A DNA stretch of 64,000 bases from NCBI RefSeq assembly GCF_008831285.2, contig NC_045148.1, positions 3,098,001 to 3,162,000 on the forward strand. The letters run 5' to 3'. This DNA comes from Nymphaea colorata. Lineage: Eukaryota; Streptophyta; Magnoliopsida; Nymphaeales; Nymphaeaceae. Below the pieces are notes generated by a model. It was given only the letters and a program-made list of their open reading frames with translations. It was not told the DNA's origin and made no database searches. This document shows, in pieces, positions 11,691 to 21,911 of this stretch. The first letter of the stretch is position 1. The number at the start of each line of letters is the position of its first letter. The position numbers were made by a program, and so were the translations under genes.

Positions 11691-12839
11691 CAGCCATCTA
11701 TGTGGATATCACTAAAATTGTGCAATGATATGTAATTTGCCACAGACGTAAGCTTACATGTTGCATGTATCCTAATTTAAAGTAAGAAAGCAAAATTTAC
11801 TAAAGTTGTTAAATTACAACGTTAGATTACAACGTTATATTTGGCCCCCAAATTGGGAAATTGAAAAAAGGAAAATCAATAAATTAAGATGAAGAGGGGT
11901 TGACATTGACAAATGGTTTAAATAATGAAAAATACAATATTTCAAAATTGTATCTATAATCACCGGAAAGGTAGAAACTATACTGGATATATTTTTCTCA
12001 TTCTAAACAAATCCAAAATCTTCATTGACCGAACCAATCATTAGTCCTAAGCATAGGGCGAATGGAATCCAATGCATAAATTAGTTAATAAGGGAATGGA
12101 AAAAGCTTTTATTGCGTCGCTTAAGTTGTAAAGGAATTCCTGAACCCAAGAATTAAGAGTGATAAGTTCTTCATTTACCCATAGTAATGCAAGGAAGTGT
12201 GGGCAATTGCCTGAATCCATAGGAATTGCTCTTAAACATGCGGTTTTTTTATGTCATTTACAATCAATCAATTTTACCTTTAAAATCGATTTTATCATTA
12301 CAATATGAAGTGAGGCCATGCACTAAATAATAATTTAAAATTAAGATAATGAACCACAAGTATATATAGAAAAAAAAAAACAAGTTAGTACAATCAACTA
12401 AATATCAAACACTTAAAAAAAGCAACAAAGTTTCTAAACTGAACACATGCAAAATTGACATTATACTTAGCACCGCTCTAGTTAAAAGTCTAAATTGTAA
12501 ATTAAAGATGACAATATCACGAACGACAAGTAAATTGAACCACAATAGGTGTATTAGATCAATTAGCGCTTAACTAGGTGTGAAAAACTTCAAGACATTC
12601 AAATTGCAAATTGCGATATATGACATCAATTACAAAAAGGGACACTTTCGCACATGAGATGACCACACGCAACCAAGACACGTCTAACACCGTTCTAGGA
12701 CATGAAACTGTAGCAGTTAGATGATGCTTTCGTTTTACATGAGAAGCACTGTACCCATGAAAAGTTTAACAATGACTTACAAGGGTCAAGTTTTACCGGT
12801 CTTGACAAACATTAGGTTAAAGGGTTAAGGACTCAGCAG
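11691..12839. other. Non-coding, no gene seen
   Basis: AT-rich spacer between the tandem duplication and the pararetroviral remnant. No ORF with protein-like composition. Confidence 0.6.
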
Positions 12840-12844
12840 CTTTG

Positions 12845-14193
12845 TCTCTACTTTTCTCTAGTTGTTTCCAATTTCTTCTATAATTTTTTCTTCGTATTGT
12901 TCATTATTATCCCATTCTCCTTCATCGCCAACATTCCACTCATCTTCATTGTCATCTCTATGAATGACTGCTCCAACATTTGATTATCACTGGTCCATTC
13001 TGCATGACTACTATCATAGATTTGGCAGAAGTGTTCACAGAGGCCAGGGTTTATCTGTAAGATACTTTGGAAAGGAATGTAAAATTTCTCGTAAGCCAAG
13101 TATCTGCTAGGAAGATTCGTGTATTTTTATCTTCAACTACCATACAAGTAGATCTTGTCCACCGGACATGTTGGTCTGCAGCAATTGTATAAGCTCTCCA
13201 ACGCTTCAGTTGGGAATATACATCTTCATTAATAAGAAGAGTTCGAAGAGTTTCTTCAGGAATACGAGCTTGCAGGGGAAAAAGTGAAGTGTAGATATTG
13301 ATCGTAATTTCATGTTTCGCTTCACAAGGATATTCATACGAAGGATGAATAGTTTCAATGTCTAAATTAACATAGCCATAAGGCTTTATGTTTCCAAGTT
13401 TAAACATCATTCTTAATGTATATGCCAATCGCCAATGAAAATCAAGATGTTTTACATGCTCTTCTTTCGTAACCAGTACTCGTTTTAAAAATCCTTGCTC
13501 CAAAAGAGTTTTGGGAAAAAGTTTTATCCCCTAAATCTCTTGGTCATGCCACTTTCTAAGGTTAAGAGTGGCTTGTATAATGGAAAATCCTTGTTCACAT
13601 TTACAGAAAGAACTTTTTTCATGTGGGTTCTGTCTATGTTTCAGCAAAGCAAATTCTAAACCAGGCTTTCTCTTCTTTGAATGTCGTGCCATGGTCCTTA
13701 ATATATTCTGCATGTCAACTTGTTCTTTTCTTTTTACCTTCATCACCATATGATAGATCTGTTCCTTGACTAATGGGATGTTTGGGGGAACTGTTTCTCT
13801 TTTTTCTCTTAATTTCTTAATTTCTTTTTCAACATATTCCTTGAGGAGTCTATTCTCTGTTTTTAGAGCTTGTATTTTTTCATTTAGCTCTTCTTTTTCT
13901 TGTTTCCGCCAACTTATTTCTGCTTGGACTGTTTTAAGCTCCTTTCTAGGGTAAGATAAGCATCTAACCTTTGAGGTCGGAGGGGTATATGATCCAGGGA
14001 GAGTTCTCGCAGAGTTTTGGACTGAAGTTGCCTGTTTTTCAAGTTGAGATGGCTGGCTAATAAAGAAAGGATTTTTGTTTAGATCAAGGATGAGGCCTGA
14101 AGAAGTTCAAAAGACCAAATTTGAATTAGGTGGGAAGATTGGTAATCCTAGGTCTGGGTCAAGGGGCAACTGGTTTGTAGAGCCCTTCTTTTC
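12845..14193 (-). pseudogene. Downstream coiled-coil ORF of the pararetrovirus (broken)
   Basis: One minus frame runs from 14193 to 13051. It is interrupted only by a TGA near 14110 and a TAG at 13531-13533. The last part shifts frame and ends in a very acidic tail (EDEWNVGDEGEWDNNEQYEE) near 12850. In order it holds a Pro/Ser-rich start, a long coiled coil (about 13935-13790), a basic stretch and a folded-looking domain (about 13500-13090). An acceptor-like sequence TTCTTATTACAG ends at 14194, exactly in phase with the opening codon. A gene after RNase H is unusual for badnaviruses but occurs in tungrovirus, where it is expressed by splicing. I cannot assign a function; transactivator, movement or aphid/insect-factor roles are all open. 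Confidence 0.5.
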
Positions 14194-14307
14194 CTGTAAT
14201 AAGAAAAATATCAAATGAAACAATGCATTCTATTTTGTCTACCGTGACTAATGTCTACATGCAGATGTGTCATTTGAAGAACGAGATGAAGATACTTGAA
14301 CCCTTTC

Positions 14308-14496
14308 TTATTTCATGTCATCAACTAACTGTTGCATGCTTAAAATAATGTCTAAAAGATCATCGCTAACTTTTCTGATCTCGATGGAGAAAGCAGGGTT
14401 AAGGTCATGTAACCTTACTCTGGATTGGTGGAGATAACTTACAATTTTATTAAGTCTTCTTATTTCAAATTCATAAACATCGATGTCTCTATTCAT
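14308..14496 (-). pseudogene. Small ORF overlapping the end of the pararetroviral polyprotein
   Basis: The ATG at 14496-14494 lies on the polyprotein stop region (ATGAATAG), giving a classic overlap between consecutive viral frames. The 62-residue product is helical, with repeated charged and hydrophobic residues (YEFEIRRLNKIVSYLHQ), and ends at 14308. I do not recognise it. Its precise overlap with the end of RNase H argues that it is an original part of the viral genome rather than chance. Confidence 0.5.
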
Positions 14497-15720
14497 CTTT
14501 TAGCAGTCTACTTAACATATCGGCTAAACGATTGTTTTCTCCTTTTGTGTTCAAATGATACTTTATAATTTTGGTTTATAAGGGTATCTTGAACGGATAT
14601 CCATCTTCTCTGACTTATTCTTTTAGAATTTTTATTTTCATAAAACTTTACAATAGCATCATAATTGGTCTTAACTATTATTTCTTTTTTTGTTGAGCAA
14701 AAATAAGCGAAAACTATTGAGTCCATATATTACTGCAAGAATTTCCTGATCTATACTACTGGAGAGTCCCTTTTCTTTGTACTGGCCGCTGCTATATCTG
14801 CAGATGACTTCAGTTACTTTGGAAGCATACTTATTGGGTTTCCTTTTTAACACTGCTCCCCACCCGTTAATACATCCATCAGTTTCAATTATTAAAAAAT
14901 CTGAATCTAGAGGTAGATACATTTCTGGTAAGTACTTTATTACTTCCTTGACTTTTTCTATTTGTTTCATATCTTCTTTATTAAAAGCTTTAAACCCAGT
15001 TTGGCCGAGTTTACTATATAATGAGCCGACCATTTTTTCTCTGTCTTTAATAAATGGTTTAGCATAGTCTACTAATCCTAAAAACCGTTGAAAGCTTTTA
15101 ATATCATGTATCTCAAATTCTAAAGCTTTAGTTGCTATATGTGGTTGTAGTTTGAGTTTTCCATCACCAATCTCTATACCTAAATATTCTATGTGTTTTC
15201 TAAAGAACTGTGCCTTTTTACTACTGATTATAATTCCATTACATAGAAATTCTCCTAACACTATTTTTAAGTGGCCTATATGATCTGGTTGTGTTTTACT
15301 ATGGACAAGAATATCATCTATATAAATACACACAAATCCTCTATATTCGCCAAATATCATATCAATTTTTCGTTGGAATATAGCAGGAGCATTTTTTAAG
15401 CTAAAAGGCATGACTAACCATTCAAAGCTTCCTAAGGGACAAGTAAATGCAGTCTATTGAATACTATCTGTATGCATTTTTACCCGCAAGAATCCAGATT
15501 TGCAATCAAATTTACTAAATATTTTACTGTGTTGTATACTATTGATTAATTCAGTCTTATCAGGTATATCATAAGAGTCTTCTATGGTGTTATCATTAAG
15601 TCGCCTATAGTATATGACCATTCTTGATTTTCCACGAACTTGTTCACTATGTTTATTAACAATAAAAGCAGGACTCCTGTGAGGGCTTATGCTTCTCCTT
15701 ATGACTCATAGTTTCAACAA
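14494..15720 (-). pseudogene. Pararetroviral reverse transcriptase and RNase H
   Basis: The RT start is readable from about 15700 (SPHRSPAFIVNKHSEQ). Stops interrupt it at about 15705 and 15453; the frame is then open from 15411. The catalytic box YIDDILVHS is intact at about 15330-15304, after MPFSLKNAPAIFQRK. The thumb and connection (FLGLVDYAKPFIKD) and RNase H start (IIETDGCINGWGAVL) follow. RNase H shifts frame near 14700 (TNYDAIVKFY, KRISQRRW) and again near 14530, ending LADMLSRLLKDE at a TAG at 14494-14496. The domains replicate the viral genome by reverse transcription in this family. At least two stops and two frameshifts inactivate this copy. Confidence 0.88.
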
Positions 15721-15725
15721 TTCAT

Positions 15726-16472
15726 TTATATGCGTTTCAAAATCTTTAATATTGTCATTTGTAGCATTATCTTTTTGTTTGAAATAGTAAATCTTGTATA
15801 TTTTATCTGTAGGATACATTCTATCTTATTACGATCCCAATGTTTAGTAGGTATTTCTCTTATGATTTCATCGTTTTTTAATATTTTGAGCAAGTCATCT
15901 ATTTCTGTATAACATGTTTCTAATTTATTATAGATTTTTTGTATATTTATAAGGTGGTAATCGGGGTCTATTTCTAATTCTTCTAGGTCATTTACTTCTT
16001 TTGGGTAGGTTAGGTCAATTTTTTCTTTGCGGGCTCCTGGAATTTTACATTTACAACCTTTATTTCCATATAATTTCCATTCTGGGACCCAAGAAACTTG
16101 GTTGGTAAGAAAAGAAAGGTCTGTCCTGGTTATGACACACCCGGCCATATTTTCTCGAATGAAATTTAGTCCTATAATGCATTTCGTACTATCATGTAAT
16201 TGCATATGTCTAATGAATGTCTTAGGTCCTCGTTGGTAGGCAGTATGTTCTTCTTCAAAGAGTCTAAAAGCTATTTTATATTTGCATATTTCTTCATCAT
16301 ATTTGTGTAAGAATCCATCCATTTGTTCTGACCAAAGTTGTAAGGTAGGTTCTAGGCTTCTATTATGTTCTGGTGGAACCAATGCTTTATCTAACACCGA
16401 GACACTACACCCTGTGTCTATTAAGGCATCTATTTCTAACTTCCACTTTTCTATCTTGAATATACAAGGAAA
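15726..16472 (-). pseudogene. Pararetroviral aspartic protease and linker
   Basis: A DTGCS catalytic triplet region is encoded at 16404-16418, preceded by a hydrophobic strand (LEIDALI), as in retropepsin-type proteases of caulimovirids. The frame then stays open to 15726 through a basic linker. It is in frame with the coiled-coil stretch upstream but separated by a single TGA at 16473-16475. A frameshift near 15726 separates it from the RT frame. The enzyme would process the viral polyprotein. This copy is non-functional because of the surrounding stops. Confidence 0.75.
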
Positions 16473-16932
16473 TCAGATAACTGTTCTTCTTTGTTCCTTA
16501 TGGTCATTCTTCGTATTGGGAAATGTTATAGTAGTTAGTGCCCTTTCACCTTTTTCCAAAATTATGCTTTTCCCCTTGATATTCGGCATCTCGTAATTTA
16601 TCGGAACAAACTTCACTATCTTGTTTTCTAAGGATCCTATTTTTAGTTCAGTTATGGCTAAGGTTTTTTCTATATCATCTATTCTATTTTCTACTGCAAG
16701 GATTCGTTTCTCTATAGTGTCATCTTTTCGTCCAATCATTTTTTCTAGAAGAAATTGACACTGTTTTTGTTCTAGAAAAAATTTTGCATGCTTTAGTCAT
16801 ACAAATCTTGCACTGAAATCTTAGTTCTATACTAGGATATCCATTACAAAAGATGCAGGGATGGTCACTACTTCTTGATCTATGTTTCCATTCATACTCA
16901 TGTTTATACTCTATTTTTGCTAAGGTTTTCAA
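16473..16932 (-). pseudogene. Cysteine-rich motif and coiled coil upstream of the viral protease
   Basis: Frame one (16932-16720) holds Cys residues spaced C-x2-C-x11-C-x2-C-x4-C. This matches the second cysteine-rich motif described for badnavirus polyproteins, except that the last Cys of that pattern is Phe here. A frameshift near 16725 leads into a second open stretch (16739-16473) with a coiled coil (IEKRILAVENRIDDIEKTL). That stretch ends in an in-frame TGA before the protease, which continues in the same frame. In the family this region binds nucleic acid between capsid and protease. Confidence 0.6.
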
Positions 16933-16946
16933 AATATAGTCTATAT

Positions 16947-17165
16947 TCAGCGTAAGATTATTTGATTGATTTCAGTTATTAATTTTATGATTTCAGTATT
17001 ATCTTTATATTCTTGTAAGCTTCCTAGTTTACCCAAAATTGTAGCTAGTTGGTCTTTTAGATATCTTTGGTTTTCTAATATGTTTTTAAAAATATTGTTT
17101 CTTAATGTATCAAATATGGGTTGTAAAAAGACCTGATTCTTAGTATTGTAGGTTACTATTTAGTT
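16947..17165 (-). pseudogene. Short coiled-coil piece of the pararetrovirus
   Basis: The minus frame opens after a stop near 17167 and runs to a TGA at 16947-16949. It is rich in Asn, Lys, Leu and Ile with heptad-like spacing (NILENQRYLKDQLATILGKL) and ends in a Leu/Ile-rich helix. Position just before the cysteine-rich piece suggests either the tail of a virion-associated-type protein or part of the capsid region. It is too short to decide. Confidence 0.35.
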
Positions 17166-18060
17166 GGTTACTATTTAGTTGTTGAGACATGAGACTGAAC
17201 TAGCTAAGATTATGAATGGAAACAATGAAGACCTAAACTCAGGCAAGAAAGGCTCGAAAAATTAAAGAAAAACAACTCAACTCTATGCAACATCCTTTTA
17301 ATACTTAAACAAAGAAAATGATCTAAATCTGATCCAATCCATAAGATTCCGAATGGCTCCTAGCTTTTGTCTCTAAACAATTCTTTCAAATAGAAAAACT
17401 CGAGGTTTGACCAAAAGAAACAGAATTGACCTTTAAAAATGGTCAATTTTACTAATCTGCTCCTTACCAATTAACTTTGAGAAATCAATTGCAAGATCAA
17501 ATTTTTCTGTAAACCTCTACACAAAACCAGATGGGAAAACAATCCCAACACACATCCTAACACACCAAAAAATTAAAAATCAATAGAAAACAAAAGGACA
17601 GCCTACAAAAATTTACAAACTTTTTAGCCAAACCCGCTGGATTTTATGAAGATATACCTTGTGACTCATGCATTTCAAGTAGGATTCCGGCCAAACTGTA
17701 TCAATTCCGGCCAAAATCCGGTCGTCCCTGGGTAAGGCATGACTTAAAAGCAGTAACCCATTCGTCGGAACACGTCCGATACCCTGGAAAAGCAGAATTA
17801 AAGAGAAACTAAAAAACAGAGGGGTGCGGTCATTGTGTAGTGTATGGAGCCACAAGTGAGTGAGTCAATTGTGTGCTTGAGTGCATACTTTATATGGTTG
17901 TGAGGTGAATCCTTGTATCTTCCTTCCTTTTGTAAGTTTCATTTTGATAAGCAATACAAGTTTATTATTTAAGTTATATGGTTATTGAGCATTCATTAAG
18001 TAAACTTAGTCAAATTTATTGTTGAAAATTATTTGAATATCGGGGCTATGCCAGATTTTC
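17166..18060. other. Spacer between pararetrovirus and copia insertion
   Basis: AT-rich sequence with a short repeated GGTTACTATTTAGTTG word at 17152-17186 and no convincing ORF. Confidence 0.55.
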
Positions 18061-18103
18061 TCCAACTTGAACTCGATTAATTTAATATTTGAGTATATAT
18101 TTG
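18061..18103. repeat. 43-bp direct repeat, left copy (candidate target duplication)
   Basis: Positions 18061-18103 are identical to 21571-21613. The repeat abuts the 3' LTR end of the copia element on this side. The last one or two bases are shared with the element end. Confidence 0.9.
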
Positions 18104-18433
18104 TTGTATTGAAGGCAGCAGAAGTTCGTCCACACCCAAGTGTTGCAGTCACGAACGGACTCCTCTATTGAAAACAGCAAGACAAGAAAAAAGGAGTAGA
18201 AGAGTTAGATTGAGGGGTTTCCTTCTAAGGGGATTCTCAAAGGGTTATTGCCGAGATATTTTCAAGTAAAGAATTGCTGAGCTTAAATAGGCGATCCCCT
18301 TAGGTTTTCCCCTCAGCCCAGCAGCGGTTAGGATGAGAGAGAGATTTCAGCAAAGAAAGAAGGTGAGCATTATCTTGTAACTGCTATGCAGTTACGGGAT
18401 ATTCGGATAGGGCTCAATGGCCACTATCCAATA
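18102..18433 (-). repeat. 3' LTR of the copia element
   Basis: A purine tract AAGTGGGAAA precedes the LTR start TATTGGATA (TG changed to TA) at 18433. The LTR ends ATACAACA at 18102, so the termini are the imperfect inverted repeat expected of a copia LTR. There is no 5' LTR to compare for dating. Confidence 0.75.
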
Positions 18434-18598
18434 TTTCCCACTTGGCCATGAGACCGCCAGTTTGCATCCACTATATGTGGGTTTTTTTCATTGATCTAGT
18501 TACGAGGTTTTCCATAATTGGTTTATCCATCATAACATAAAACTTATTCAAGGTTTAGAGCGAGGTTTTCCATTCAATGGTTTTTCCTTCGCAACCTT

Positions 18599-21568
18599 TT
18601 AAATATATCTTAGCCCCATATGGGCTACATGCTTTGAAAACAAATCTTCAGATATCCCCTTGGTTAAGGGATCAGCCACCATATCATTGGTAGGCAAGTA
18701 ATCAACCGAAATTTCATTTTTCTCGATCATTTCATGAACATAATGGTATTTCACCATTATATGTTTACTCTTTGAGCTAACAGCTCCATTTTTCATAAGA
18801 GATATTGCTGCCTGATTATCACAGTACAGTTGGACCGGTTCATGAGCAAGATCTAATTTCAAGTCTTTCAAGAACCGATTTATCCAGACAGCAAAAGTAG
18901 TTGCAATATTGCATGCTACATACTCTGCTTTTTGTGTGTGCTGAGCAACACATCCCTGCTTTTTACAGGACCAGGCTATCGTCCCACCTCCAAAGAGAAA
19001 AACATACCCTGAAGTGGATTTACTATCGTCTTTACAGCCTGCAAAATCTGCATCAGAATAGCCAACTAAAGTTAGCTCATCTGCTTGATAAGACAATTTC
19101 AGTCCTTTTGTTCCTTTAATATACCGAAAAATTCTTTTGACTGCTTGCCAATGAGGCCATCCAGGATTACTTTGATAACGACTTACCAGACCGATAGGAA
19201 AACTTATGTCTGGTCTGGTACAAAGCATTAAATACATCAGACTACCAACCGCTTGTGCATATGGAACATTTAATTTTTGTTGTCCTTCACTGGGACAATC
19301 ATTCCTGCTTAAGTTTGCTCCTTTAGCTATAGGAGTCCCAATTGGTTTGCAGTCTAACATACGAAATTTCTTCAAGATATAATCAATATACCGTTCTTGA
19401 CTTAGACTCAGGATTCTTAAGTTTCTATCTCGAGTGATTTTTATTCCTAATATATAGGATGCTTCACCCAAGTCCTTCATTTCGAAGTTTTTGTTTAGCC
19501 AAGTCTTCGTTTTGTATATCATGTCGTTATCATTTCCTGTTAGTAATATGTCATCAACATATAATGATAGAATACAGAAAAGACTCTCACTTTTCCAAAC
19601 GTACACACAGTGGTCTAGTTGGTTTGCTACAAACCCAAGTTTTGTAATTGCTTTGTGAAAAGCAAAATACCACTGTCTCGGAGACTGTTTCAGTCCATAC
19701 AACGATTTATTCAACTTGTACACTTTGTCTTCTTTTTCCTTGATGACATATCCTTGCGGTTGAGTCATATATATAGTTTCTTTCAACTCACCATTCAGAA
19801 AAGCAGTCTTCACATCCATCTGACAAATATCCAAGTCATAGAATGCCGCGATAGCCAAAATTATTCTGATTGATGCGAACTTTGCAACCGGCGAATAGGT
19901 CTCTGAGTAATCAATTTATTCCTTTTGGAAAAAACCTTTCGCCACTAGTCTGACTTTGAATTTTTCAACTGATCCATCAACTTTATACTTCTTCCTTAGC
20001 ACCCATTTACATCCAATGGGTTTTCTGTCATTAGGAAGATCTACTAATTCTCAGACTTTATTCTTTTCTATGGATTCAATTTCTTCATCCATAGCATTCA
20101 CCCAATCCGACGATTCATGCGAGCTTACTGCTTCATCATATGTTAGATTGTCAGACATTTCGTCAATATCTGCTAAATAGCATAGCTCCTCTGCCAAATA
20201 TACATAATAATCATTTAAATATGAGGGAGGAGCTCTAGGTCTTTTATGACCTGATAACGTCTGAGATGACGAGGTATTCATATCAGTTGGTTCATTGTCT
20301 AACTGATCTTCAGTCGGTTCATTTCCTAACTGTTCCTCAGACGATTCTTGCTCAGTTGGTTCACTACCAAACTGAACTCCAGTCGGTTCATTTCCAGACT
20401 GACCTCCAGTCGGTTCATTACCAGACTGACCTCCAGTCGGTTCATTACCAGACTGTTCATCTGAATAAATCAGATCATCCAGTGTATCATTTCGATATTC
20501 CACTGGATCAAAATCTTTATTATTGAGTTCTTCTATGAACTCTACATCTCTGCTTTCTATAAGTCCCTTAGATGAATGATATAATCTGTAGCCCTTGGAT
20601 CCTTTTGGGTATCCAATAAATATACATCTCACTGATCTATTGTATAGTTTATCCAGTTTTGGATCTAGAATTTTTACGTGTGCTACAGATCCCCATCTCC
20701 TTAAATATCTCAGATCTGGTTTTACACCAGTCCGTCTTTCATAAGGAGTGGTTGGGACAGCTTTGCAGGGCACTCGATTTATTGTATACATAGCTGTTAA
20801 CACAGCTTCTCCCCAAAAAACTTTTGGTAATTGTGCTCCTGCCAACATGGATCTCACCATGTTCAAGAGGGTTCTGTTACACCTCTCAGCCACACCATTT
20901 TGTTGTGGTGTCCTAGGCATTGTGTTTTGCTTATTAATTCCAAGGTCCTTACAGTATTCGAGGAATTCACTAGAAGTGTATTCTCCTCCTCGATCAGACC
21001 TTATGATTTTTATATTCCTTCCAAGTTGTCTCTCGACTTCAGATTTGTATTCCTTGAATTTCTCAAGTGCTTCAGATTTATATATGATTAAGTATATGTA
21101 ACCAAATCTTGAGAAGTCGTCAATAAAGGTTATGAAATATAACTTGCCACTATGAGTTTGGATTCTGAAAGGTCCACAGATATCTGTATGAATTATCTCT
21201 AATAATTCAGTGGCCCGAATTACTTCAGTCGGAAATGGTTTCCTTGTCATTTTTCCATATACACATGACTCGCATTTCGCAAAATCATTTATATTTATGT
21301 CAGGTATTAGACCTTGTTGTGCTAGAGTCTGCATCTTTTTGATGCTTATATGGCTTAATCTTTCATGCCATAAGTTTACGTTCACACTCATTGCACAATC
21401 AAAATAAGCAGAACTTGAAGCTTCATTCATATCATTTAGTTTGAACATACCATGTTCTTTTACAAATTTTCCACCAAACATGGACCTTCTATGTTTTCCC
21501 ACTGTTACTTTCCCTGGAATAAAACGTACTTCAAATCCTTTTCCCGTTAGTGCGGGAACAGACACTAG
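18599..21568 (-). pseudogene. Copia polyprotein: integrase, RT, RNase H (two stops)
   Basis: A single minus frame of about 989 codons. The integrase has a zinc domain (HERLSH..C..C), catalytic Asp in THTDICGPF-like and IRSDRGGEY motifs, and Glu in NGVAERCNR. Next come a linker with 9-residue repeats and then RT with QMDVKTAFLNG and YVDDILLTG, both intact. RNase H ends with MVADPLTKGI. Only two stops interrupt it: TGA at 20051-20053, where Trp is usual, and TAA at 19917-19919 just before IDYSETYSPVA. Capsid and protease are missing because of the 5' truncation, so it cannot move by itself. Confidence 0.92.
20284..20457 (-). repeat. 27-bp minisatellite coding for 9-residue repeats in the copia linker
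   Basis: About six units on the SGNEPTGGQ theme follow one another between the integrase and RT domains. The first three units (minus-strand order) are almost identical and the later ones diverge. The period keeps the frame. Confidence 0.9.
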
Positions 21569-21570
21569 AT

Positions 21571-21613
21571 TCCAACTTGAACTCGATTAATTTAATATTT
21601 GAGTATATATTTG
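21571..21613. repeat. 43-bp direct repeat, right copy
   Basis: Identical to 18061-18103. It abuts the truncated 5' side of the copia element. The surrounding host sequence resembles the CTCGA-rich repeat at 41700-42205. Confidence 0.9.
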
Positions 21614-21911
21614 ACCTCGAGGTCGAATTGTTTATAAACGAATAGAGTTTTAATGAGTGAGTTTGAATTGTGCAGCCCTAGTCGTGCACAAATATGAACT
21701 AAAGAAATATTAATTGAACATCCAGTTACTAAAGAAGGGGAAAAAAAAGAAGAAGGCAATAACTTAGATGGCAATCACTGATTATGGGCCCAAAGTTACT
21801 CGTGTACAAGCAGGTACTTTTAAGATGCACGCCCAAAACATTCTCTACTACCTTAGGCATGCTATCAAAAAAGCTGAATCATTGTTAGAACATTCCCCGT
21901 CGTCCCAATCA

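Larger units (their letters stand above)
12840..17165 (-). mobile_element. Endogenous pararetrovirus (Caulimoviridae-type), decayed and incomplete
   Basis: On the minus strand the order is: coiled-coil piece, cysteine-rich motif, retropepsin-type protease, reverse transcriptase, RNase H, then two further ORFs. This is the order of a caulimovirid polyprotein from the capsid-proximal zinc region onward. No LTRs flank it, which fits illegitimate integration of a pararetrovirus rather than an LTR element. Recognisable coat-protein and movement-protein sequence upstream of the cysteine motif is missing. Stops and frameshifts occur in every domain, so the copy cannot express intact proteins. The genus is not resolved; the cysteine spacing recalls badnaviruses and tungroviruses, while other plant endogenous genera remain possible. 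Confidence 0.85.
18102..21570 (-). mobile_element. 5'-truncated Ty1/copia retrotransposon
   Basis: The minus-strand element keeps a 3' LTR (18102-18433) and a polyprotein with integrase, RT and RNase H. It lacks the 5' LTR, leader, gag and protease: it begins abruptly at 21570 inside the segment just before integrase. Both outer edges join a 43-bp host repeat. The remaining coding frame has only two stop codons, so the copy is fairly young. It lies about 340 bp beyond the CslE stop codon, on the same strand, and could affect CslE 3'-end formation. Confidence 0.9.

Noticed and set aside
17613-17855. 80-codon minus ORF
   Set aside because: Chance ORF in spacer; no similarity to neighbouring element proteins.
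20266-20526. Plus-strand ORF with repeated SVHxQTDLQ-like units
   Set aside because: Antisense of the copia linker minisatellite.
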